This document shows positions 55,491-64,000 of a DNA stretch of 64,000 nt, in pieces (position 1 is the first letter of the stretch; every line of letters starts with the position of its first letter). Made by a program: the position numbers and the translations under genes. The DNA is from Macrocybe gigantea (lineage: Eukaryota; Basidiomycota; Agaricomycetes; Agaricales; Callistosporiaceae), in the NCBI GenBank assembly GCA_011319805.1, contig SJRY01000103.1, positions 1-64,000 on the forward strand. The letters run 5' to 3'. The notes beneath the pieces were generated by a model. It did not search any database, was not told the DNA's origin, and saw only the letters and a program-made list of their open reading frames with translations.

Positions 55491-58400
55491 TCACCCGCCG
55501 CCTGGATCCGGAATGAAAGCACCTGCAGCCTTATTAGATGTCAGGTACTTAATGAACCAGTAATGCACAAAGGTGTCAAACTGGCATTCAGTTGGTCTGT
55601 GCCAGTTACGGCACTGAGTCATGACGTGGACGGAGTCCTCAGCCCCTCGTCTGCAAGAGCATAAATCGCTCTCGACAAAATTAAACCGTGCCCGATACAC
55701 ATTGATCGGAGCGTGGCCGCATGCAAGACGTGAGCAGCGAGCGTAAAGCTCATTATCTGTCACTAACTTCATGAAGCCCATTCTCTTCCGAGAGGGGCGT
55801 TCATAAGAATTTGGCTTTCCTGCTTCGTGAAAACGAAAAGTGGAAGCACCAATATATTTCTTGTTTCCAGAATTCTGGAACCAAGTGCTATGCATATCAT
55901 CGTCAGCCTCCTTTCGAAGGCCATCAGTGGTATAGAGGGGATGAAGCCCCAGAGGAACGTTCAGGCTTCGAGCGAACTCGTGAGCCTCGACTTGTATTGC
56001 CCACTTCCATTTGGAAGGGACGTGCCAGAATTCAATCCGGCGCTGCTCGGACTCTGAGAGCCAAGCTTTCAATGATCTACAAAGTGCAATAGAATGCGAC
56101 TGCACAGAGTGGGGATTGCAATCAATGATGCGATTAATCGCATTCATCAAATCCAGAAAGCACACGATGGAGTCAACTCCATCTTGTGTGATAGCCTTTT
56201 GGATTGCCATTCGCAATCCAATAAGCTCGGCATCATCGCTCGTTGATTTGCCAACAGGCTGACGAATTTCGAAAACCAGCCTGCCCTCGCGATAAACACG
56301 CGAAGCTGACACAGACTGCTTAAATGGCACTTCTGCTTTCACAGGCACGGAGCCATCACTACTCACATAAGAGCAATCATGCTGGGTCGAACACTGGGTA
56401 AGTGTTTTATCCAGCGATGCGCGATAAGCCTTGACCGAGTCCTCGTCTCGGCCAATTAACTTATGAATCTCAAAGCGACTGTCAAACTCATCGACAAGCC
56501 GCCTGCCCGGGTTATTTGCATCCGCAAAATAATCCGTGGTTAAAAAGAGTGGTGGTTTCAGATCCACCAAATCCTTGAGTGGGGACTTAAGCGCAGAACG
56601 CTGTCTGTCAGACAAAGAAGCGAGATTTCTCACTTTAGATGGGTCGCCCCCAGACGAGGCGGGCGTACTAATTGACCTGAGAGCATGCCTCAGATTGGAA
56701 TTGGCGAGGCGGGCAGAGGACCCGACCTTCAGCCTTTGGATGAACCTGCCGATGGGTTCGACGCAGGCCATTGTCTCAGCCGCACCCTCGGGAGTAGTGC
56801 GAAACTGTCCATTGATCCAGATGCAAGCTTTACGCTGCATCTGGCGTAGTTGTTTCAACAGTGCGACATTACGCATGCCATTGAAGTTCCATAATAAACA
56901 GCCGTACGTTGTGATGGGATGCGCGCACGACAAGTAGAGAATGCGTTTCTGCTGAGGGGATAAGCCCCGAACAGAATTGCCCAACATCTGAAAGGCTCTG
57001 GCAGTAGTCAAGGCCTTCGTAGCATAGAATCGAACATGCTCCTTAAAAGAGAGGCGCGCGTCCAAAAAGAAACCAAGGTATTGCCAGACATCCTTGGGTC
57101 GGAGCGGGGTATTGCCCGTAAATGGAGCGAAGCCCAAGTCAATAGATGGACGAGGGTCCATACTATTGCGCGAAAAGTGCTGTAATTCAGTCTTGTTGTG
57201 TTCTACAACAAGGCCGAAGTCAGTGAAGAGGTTATGCACAGAGGCATAGGCCCTCTGCAGTTTCGGAACATTGTCCGATGTGGATCTGGACTGAGCGATG
57301 ATCAGTCCGTCATCGACGAATGACATGATTACTGGCATATCACCAGCTTTCTGGTAAAGTTTCAGTACCGGTGCCAAGTAAAGCACTGACAATACTGGGG
57401 AGAGTGCAGAGCCTTGACCAACTCCCACATCGGCCTCGAACTCTGGAGAGATGGCGCTACGCCAGGCATAAGAAGTTTTGCGCCCAACGAGGTATGATTC
57501 GAAGAACTTTGACACCTGTGGTGCAAAGCCTCCGTGTTGAAGAATCTTCACCAACATACGATGGTTGAGTGAAGGAAAATACTGAGCGACATCGAAAGCG
57601 ATGACACTCGTTTTAAATCCCTTAGACCACCCTTGACGGATAATATGGGTAAGGAAGACCCCAGCATCCTCAGTTGAGTTCTGACGGATGCCGCCGAACT
57701 GCTTCGGATCGAAGACAGCAAATTTCGTCGCTTCGTACTGCATACGTCGCGCTAGCATCTTCTCGACGAGCTTGCCGAGGGTATTCAAAAGCACAATCGG
57801 ACGAAAGGCTTTCGGGGTATCGTATGCAGGTTTGCCAGGTTTCGGAATGATCACTGACAAACTCTGCTTGAAGTAGGAGGGCCAATGCCCCAAATCCAGA
57901 CATGCGTTTGCAATGTTCAAGATGAATGCAGCTATGTGAGGAAATTTCACCAGCTGTTTGATGTGGTTCCAAGACAGATGGTCTGGTCCTGGTGCAGACG
58001 TATTGCTACAGGGCTCTAAGGACTCTCGGAGCTCGGCAGCAGAGAACGGGACCCAGTCCCGTACTGGATGCGCTTCAAGATCATTGAGGCGATCCAAATT
58101 AACTGTGCGATCAGACGCAGCATTATAAGACTTATCAAGCGCATTCCAAAGTGCTTCGATAGAATTACAAGGCTGTCCCTGGAACGAGATAGCTTCGTAG
58201 TCAGGTAGGGGTCTCTGCTTTGTCCATGCAGCTAAATCCCATGGACGACGAGACTTTTCTGCAACCTCCCTGATCCGTTGATCAAAGAAGGCGCGCTTAG
58301 CATCTTTGACAGCTCGCCGCCAGATGCGATGATCTCTTTCAGACCGGGTTTGTCTGAAAGTATCAAGAGTCTCAGAGCAGTGTTGGTTCCACCAACCCTT

Positions 58401-59397
58401 GCTCCGTTTTGAGAGCTTGCATTCCTTAGAATGGAGATTCCAAGCTCGATCAATGGCCTTTGATAGTGTCGACAAGACGCTCTCGAGGTCGTTATTAGTC
58501 TCGATAGGGACAATGTCCATTCCGAGAAGATCACCTGCAATATCGGATATAAACTCCGGCATGCTGTCCTTACTTAACGTTCGTCGCTGGACGGATAGGT
58601 CCAGCAGAGGAACATCCAATACAAGTGATAATGGGACATGGTCCGATGTCAACTTGAGCGCATCAATCATGCGAGGATGGCAATCCCCACTATCAATGGG
58701 GATGAACATCAAGTCAATAACCGAGGGCCGAAGCTCGGGGTTATGTGAAATGAAAGTCGGCCCAGGATTGCTAGGTTCCGACCATTCCAGACCGAGATCG
58801 AGAGCTGCATTACACAGCATCTCCCCTCGAGACCGCTGCGAATTATGAACTCTATCCCAGAGTTCATAATGACAATTGAAATCCCCTCCGAGATAAACTA
58901 AGTTGGGGAAGTCGGGGCGCTCAGCACAATCATACAAAAGACGAATCGCGCTAGCATCTACATCAGAGTAGGCGTTAGCGAGAAAGAGTGGCTCGCCAGG
59001 GGTGGCGAAGCTAACAATCATAAGATCGCGACTATCAACTAGGTCACGACGAAGGGATGGACGCAGGCGACGAAGCCTGTTATGTACATAGGCCATAACC
59101 CGAGGAGGGTCCTCGAGAGATGAACGGCAAACGATACAGGTCCAATCAGGATGAGTGGGACCACCGATTACTGCCTCGCCCTCAACATTGAGGGCAGACG
59201 GAGCGTGTCTTATGAGATTCCAAGCAGGTTCTTGGAAAAACAGAATATCATAATCCCTCCCGAGAGTAGAGAGGAGCATGTCCATGTGTACATATTTTCT
59301 ATTTACATTCTGAGAGAAAATACGAAGAGATGAAATCAATGAGCGTCCCTTGAACCAGGGACCACAGCCGAGGCTGCACTATCTGAGGAGACACTCA
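55491..59397 (-). CDS. LINE ORF2: endonuclease, reverse transcriptase, RNase H
   Basis: Open for 1282 codons (59339-55491). APE-type endonuclease: QEPAW, GGDFNCHYELWDR, TSDHVPLSLVLDV. RT: VIIPKPGKPAYDTPKAF, PKQFGGIRQNSTEDAG, FDVAQYFPSLNH, GVGQGSALSPVLSVLYLAP, FVDDGLIIAQS (DD pair present). RNase H: YVSSDGSVPVK, SDDAELIGLRMAIQ, CFLDLMNAINRI. A Cys/His cluster follows near CSRLACGHAPINVY to CSCRRGAEDSVHVMTQC. The domain order fits Tad/I-type LINEs, inferred from layout. The frame begins without its own ATG. The expected ATG is at 59397-59395, and a missing G in a G run (about 59346-59350) separates them, so this copy is either just inactivated or carries a sequencing error. Confidence 0.85.
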
Positions 59398-60411
59398 TGA
59401 TGCGTCGGCCTCCGCATTACGCTGCAGGGAGGCATTAGGATAAATGCTACCTGATCGTTTGCGATCACGTACCAGCTTATAATGTTCCTTGATCCAATCT
59501 GGATCAAAGCGATTTTTCCAGAAGGGACACTTCCGGTCGTCAGTGGAGTGGTCTCGGCCACAGCTGAGACACTTAGGAGGATGAGGGCAGGGCTGGCCCG
59601 CCGGAGTAGCCTCACGAGGAGGGTTAGCCTTGGGTCGAGCTTTGCAGCAAGACGCCAGGGTGCGATGGTGTTCCTTTCTGTGAGATTCCCCACAGATCGG
59701 GCAGCGAAGAGATTGCTGGTTGCACTTCAATGCAGAGTGCCCCAGCGCCAGCAGCATTCGCAAAGAGGAACTCCCGGTGAAGAGAGAGCGGCCTTGAATC
59801 GGCAACGCCAATTCCTGACCATAACTGTGCAATTGTCCAGAGCCTTCACGTTCTGGCCAGTTAACGTATCTTCGATGTTGAACCAAACAGTTGCAGTATC
59901 AGAATTCTTGGAGTTGCGCATGACATGCGGTACCCCAACGAGAGTAATGAGATCCGAGAAGGAAGAGTCTCGGAGAATCTCGTAAGCCTGCCGGGCAGTG
60001 ATAATGCTACCATCGGCATTGAAATAGGGAACGTCGAGCAGTTTCAAATAAGAAACGCTCGTCGGGATTGCGAGCTCAACAGTAGATCCTGCCGGAGCAC
60101 AGTGGAGAGCGGCCTCACGCAAAATGCTGAGGTCTTTCGGAGAAGCCACCCTCGTCATCAAGCAAGAGAACGAGGAGGCGGAATGATCCTGGATAGATTC
60201 GCATCGAATCCAGGACTTACCAGTGGTCAATGCCCTATTAAGGGCATTAAGGAGAGCTCCAGCGGCAACGGAATTGTTGTCAGCCGGAAAAGAGTAACTG
60301 ACCCGGACGTTCCGACGGGACGGTCCATGAGAGGTGGACTTCGCCTTCTTCTTAGGCGGTCCTGATGACTCCCGGTTGCTTCCTTTTGCAAGGAAACAAT
60401 CTTCTCCGAAG
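59395..60411 (-). pseudogene. LINE ORF1 C-terminal part with one frameshift
   Basis: Matches the last ~330 residues of the 52968 ORF1. A run of five G in the intact copy (before CACTCTGC) is four G here (~59740), shifting the frame just before the knuckles. The 5' end is lost at 60411. Confidence 0.88.
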
Positions 60412-61346
60412 TTTAGCCCCCCCCTTGCGGGGGAGGCTGCTAGCCCAGGCCCAGTCCTATGATCGGACCGTTTAGCCCAGGAGCTTCGCACTCCGGCTTC
60501 AACTTAAGCAGTTACCTGGTTGTATTAGTCCAGGGTCCACCGACAGAGGAGTTAGGTCTCTCGAGCCAAGGACTGGAGACTGTCCAGCCTTGCTACGGCC
60601 CAGCGGTGTCCGGGCGCTACCCACGTGCCTGCCTTCCCGTCCCCCAGCAGATGGTTCGCTGATGCCTTAGGTGCGGATCCCCATCTGTCCAAGGTCTCTG
60701 TCTTGCCACGTGCCTCCCAGACTGGCATCCGATATCACAGCAAGGTCCATGGTCCTCCCATGACAGGTTCCCACAGGGGAAGCCCTTACTGAACAGGTCT
60801 GGATCTGCTTCTGCCTTTGGCATACTGCACGTGACTAACCATCTCGTGATCATTGCCAACGGCTCCCACTTAGACCGGGTACCCTGTTGGCTCAAACGCC
60901 ATCGGGTGGTTATCAGCCTAATTCCCGGTATGGTCCCTTATCCTTTCGGCCCCTACCTTTTAAGATCGGGGATCACGTGTGGTCTGCCGGATTAAGGCAT
61001 TGTCCGGCACTTACATCCCAAGGCCATCCACGCCAAGGGAAACCCGGTCACGTGAGTTAGGGTCATGTGACACTTGACCCATATAGTGGGGTAAGTCACA
61101 TGTGTGACGCATAACCCAGCTTACGTCACGTGCCAGCTGCTTAGTCACATGACCAAGTCACCTCCCTCGTGGGAACAACTGTCACAGGGTCGTGATACTT
61201 CCTGCCGCGTCACGTGGAACCAGCTCCGGACACTTCCGGATGCAAACCTGAAGATGCCACCTCCAGGACTAGAACCCGCGGCTTTGTGGCTTGCCACAGC
61301 CACAGGACTACCTGACTTGCGTTTACCGCTATGCCAACCAGCCCTC
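60412..61346 (-). repeat. tRNA-headed ~0.93-kb repeat, copy 3 (best preserved)
   Basis: Minus orientation. Head: A box TGGCATAGCGGT (complement of 61325-61336) and B box GGGTTCTAGTCCTGG (complement of 61263-61277), 47 bp apart. Tail: G run then CTAAACTTC (plus strand GAAGTTTAGCCCCCCCC at 60408). There is no protein frame of note. It is rich in CACGTG/CATGTG motifs between 60970 and 61220. A tRNA-derived SINE-like element is the simplest reading, though it is long for one. Confidence 0.75.
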
Positions 61347-62088
61347 TGGAAGTGTGGAGATCGAGTGTACGGCTTCTGCTGTCCTTCGGTTTAAGCTTTC
61401 TTGAGTAGGAAATGAGGGGCTGTTCCTGTCATTCCTGCTTTCCCTTTGTGAGGTCTACGAATTCATCCAGAAATTTGTCCGATGGATCGGTTTCCCTGTC
61501 TGATATTGAATAGTTTTGCTTCCTGCTTGTGATGGCGACATGACGTTGCTGAATCGTGCTCTATCTCGGTTATGAAGTCGGCCCATGTGCTTTGGTTGGT
61601 AGTGGTGTCAATCTTCTTTGAGCCCAGTGGCTCTGGGTCTGTCGGTCATTCTAGACAGGACCGCTCCAATCTTCTGTGTATCCATGAGGTCTCATGTGCG
61701 GTTATGTAAAGTTTTCATCTTCCTCCACCAAATATCGAAGGACGTTCGATCTCCTGTAAAGGATTTTGGGTCAGCAATGATTTCTTGTATTCTGTCATCA
61801 TCCTTTGGGGGTTTCTTCGTCGTTCTCTTGGTCTTGGTTTTCCTATTCCTAGATCTTGTTCTTGGGTCTGCTGTGCTTGTACTTGGGCTTGCTGTTCTTG
61901 AGCTGTTTCTGTCTTTTGCTCCTCTCTCTGTTCTTTCCAGTAGTCTAGGTCGACTCCCTCGATTTTACAAGCTTGTTCAAAGTCGGCCCACTCTGCGGCG
62001 GTCGGTCCATTTGTCTTGGTAATCCTTTCGCTCCCTCCACCAATAGTATTCATCCCAGTCTGTTGCTTACTTTCGCCACGGTGGTGCG
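61347..62088 (-). pseudogene. gag: Element G gag fragment
   Basis: It retains ADFEQACKIEGVDLDYWKEQ, the Gln-rich coil and the TEYKK...PSIFGGGR region, with frameshifts. At the start codon position the A/B family ATG reads GTG (plus strand CGCCACGG). Confidence 0.8.
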
Positions 62089-62751
62089 ATTCTTTCCTTA
62101 TGCAGTGCTTCAGTGGATTGGTCCTCTGAAGGGTTCGGCGGTTTCGTTCCGTGTATGTCCTTGACTCTGGTGTCGTCTTCGTTGGTTCTGTCATATGCTC
62201 TGTGCATCGTGCCCTCTCTGTACAGTATGTCTTCCTCCTGTGTTTGGCGATTATAGTTCTTGATCTGTTGTTGCCTAAAGTCTCAGGCTTGTATTCGTTC
62301 TTCTTCGTTTTCTTGCGGATGGGTTCGTCCTCTCTTCGGCAAGAAGATTCTGGTCTGACCACAGCTCTTCTGGGCTTATCCCATATTCTCCTTCTAGGAA
62401 GAGTTCTGCAATGAGTTGTGCTGCCCTTCGCTGAGGATCAGTGGGCTCGTCTGTGGTGGTGAAGCAAACTCTCTCAGAAATGCCTGTTCTTCGTCATCGC
62501 TACTTGGTGTAGCATGCGCTCCCTCTTTTGTTTGTTTGGATTGCTGGTGTCTCTGCGGATGGCGGACTGTCTCTGCGAATGGCGTGGACTGCAAATGCTG
62601 GTCTACTTCTCTGAGCCAAGTGCTCTCGTTGCTCGTGCTAGTGCTCGCTGGGTCGGCGACTGCTTGTCGTCGAATGTTGATCAAGTCTTTGATAAAGCAT
62701 GACGTGGTGTGTGTTGTGAGTCTGAGCGAGTCTTGACGAGGCTTAATATCT

Positions 62752-63066
62752 TGTTAGGCTAGACGATCTCAGAAGGACTCGGGCAGACTAAGTGCGAGAG
62801 TGGTCTTGAGATGATGGCAAAAGGAATATTAAGCTAGTGCTACTGGTACATCTGGGATTCCTTATATACATTACAGTACTCGAGCACGGACCATGGGCTG
62901 TGCAATGCGGACTGCGGATGAGTAAGACTGGAAGGAGATGACTCAGAATGACTAGGGAAGTGGATGACTCAATGGCTGCATGCTGTGCAGCATGAACGGG
63001 GGAGATAAAGGATGTGGGAAAGATAAGATAGGAAAATGAATGGTCCTTTGGGCGATGTCTGTAACA
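62752..63066 (-). repeat. Element G 5' LTR
   Basis: 315 bp, TGTTAGGCTAGACG...CTGTAACA. The self-priming site AGGCTTAATAT (plus strand) lies next to it at ~62739-62749. Confidence 0.92.
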
Positions 63067-64000
63067 GCCAGCCTCTAAAAGATCTATAGCAACCTCCTTG
63101 GAAGGCCATCGATAGTGGCACAGGTATCCTGTAGGCATGTTGCCTAGCACACAGGGCTGTCACATGCCTGAGATAGGTTGATATTTGGCCCAAGACCATG
63201 CAGCCCATGAGGCCCATCCCATGTGGTGAGTTCAGAGATGAGGTCCCAGAACACTGCTCATTGTAGTGCTTCAAAGATCGAGTGGCGGACCCATGTTGAG
63301 CCAGATTGATGATCAAGTGAGCATCAGTAATAGCAGGGATGCACATCAGGGGTATGCATAGAATGTCAATGCTGCAATGTGTGTGATCAATGCTGGACAA
63401 TGATCTGGCAGATAGGTGCTTTCTAGTTGGGAAGGATGCAGGCAGACCTGGTCAGCTGTGGATGAATCCTGCTGCTCAACCAGAATCCCCTATGTCAATC
63501 AGAGGAAGAAACACAGGCACTCAGCTGAAATGTACCCCTAGTGCCAGCTAATCGAAACTGCACTGTGGCAGGTGGCTGCTCATAATGGAGGATCTGGCAA
63601 AGGCAGTGATGAAGAGGCCTGTTGCCAAACACACACAGCCGGTCCCCACTGGTAATGGGTCGGGTTACTAGATGAGGACTAGACCTGAATATCTGAAGGA
63701 TTCAAAACAGGACCAGGTACTGATTCTGAAAGTGCTGTGCTGAAACGGCAGGCCCAGCTCGACAATAGCTGCACAAGAGGTGGTATTGGATGAACATATA
63801 GGTGTCGAGCAGGCAGCATACCTGATCTTGATTCTCTTCCAAAGGATTGTGCCAATTGAAAAACTAGAACAGAGAGAGACCGGTATATAGGCCAGGGTGC
63901 ATCTTGCCTTGGCTGAATCACTCGTTCATCTGGAAGAGCATGACATGGCCATCATTGAAGCAAAATGCAACTCCAAAGGATGATGGCCTTGAAAGAGTTG
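63067..64000. other. Right flank, nothing recognised
   Basis: 934 bp beyond the last LTR. One minus-strand frame of ~130 codons (about 63440-63070, containing DILCIPLMCIPAITDAHLI) is open but matches no family I know. No tRNA, LTR or LINE similarity seen. The sequence is low in CpG, as in decayed repeats. Confidence 0.4.

Larger units (their letters stand above)
55096..60411 (-). mobile_element. Near-complete young LINE (ORF1 part, ORF2 complete but for point deletions)
   Basis: Minus-strand copy with a 21-nt T run (55096-55116), 3' UTR, full-length ORF2 and ORF1 back to TEKIVSLQK-like sequence, where a tRNA-headed repeat abuts. It is CpG-rich with almost no nonsense changes, and the best candidate for recent activity in the window. 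Confidence 0.9.
61347..63066 (-). mobile_element. Gypsy element G, 5' part only (A/B family)
   Basis: Minus-strand element with 5' LTR 62752-63066 (315 bp), leader and the N-terminal part of gag, cut at 61347 by the tRNA-headed repeat. No 3' half. Confidence 0.87.

Noticed and set aside
63070..63440. Possible host or transposon gene on the minus strand
   Set aside because: The frame has no recognised motif, no clear start and a repeat-like base composition, so it is only mentioned in the flank entry.

Overview
The window looks like a piece of a basidiomycete (probably Agaricomycete) genome. The host genes carry short GT-AG introns (mostly about 49-93 nt). They include a fungal P450, 40S ribosomal protein S2 and an ornithine decarboxylase antizyme that needs a +1 ribosomal frameshift. 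The repeats are Tf1/sushi-like chromoviruses and LINEs with an RNase H domain. Taxonomy is inferred; no search was run.

Positions 1-8600 are a compact genic block: the 3' part of a probably nuclear protein (3-1016, possibly ELL-like), a single-pass membrane protein (1209-2428), a nine-exon cytochrome P450 (2510-4644), an unrecognised Ser/Arg-rich gene on the minus strand (4797-6105), RPS2 on the minus strand (6225-7113), and antizyme on the plus strand (7552-8600), divergent from RPS2. A non-autonomous hAT-like element with a perfect 8-bp target duplication (8754-9608) and a decayed tyrosine-recombinase fragment follow.

From about 10.1 to 63.1 kb nearly everything is transposable element. 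The left half is a four-deep nest. Gypsy element A (10857-17361, plus) sits in an LTR of gypsy element B (10651-23659, minus). B sits in solo LTR D (10317-23748, plus), and D sits in an LTR of an older gypsy element C (10151-30435, minus). A, B and D have perfect 5-bp target duplications, and the matching empty sites are present in sister LTRs in this window. A/B and C are two chromovirus families. Both show Tf1-type self-priming: the primer-binding site complements a short LTR sequence about 31-33 nt downstream of a TATA box. The A/B family also has a GGGTTTT slippery site at the gag-pol junction and an extra 132-codon ORF that overlaps the pol stop as ATGA.

The right half (30.4-63.1 kb) is a jumble of LINE copies in both orientations, gypsy fragments E, F and G, two further solo LTRs (one with a tRNA-like segment, one with a 29-bp minisatellite), and three copies of a ~0.93-kb tRNA-headed repeat. 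The youngest LINE material is at 52769-60411. It includes an intact 599-aa ORF1 and a 1282-codon ORF2 frame (endonuclease, reverse transcriptase, RNase H) with single-base deletions in G runs. Sister LTRs differ mainly by C/T and G/A changes at CpG, pointing to decay by methyl-CpG deamination or a RIP-like process. The last ~0.9 kb holds nothing recognised.
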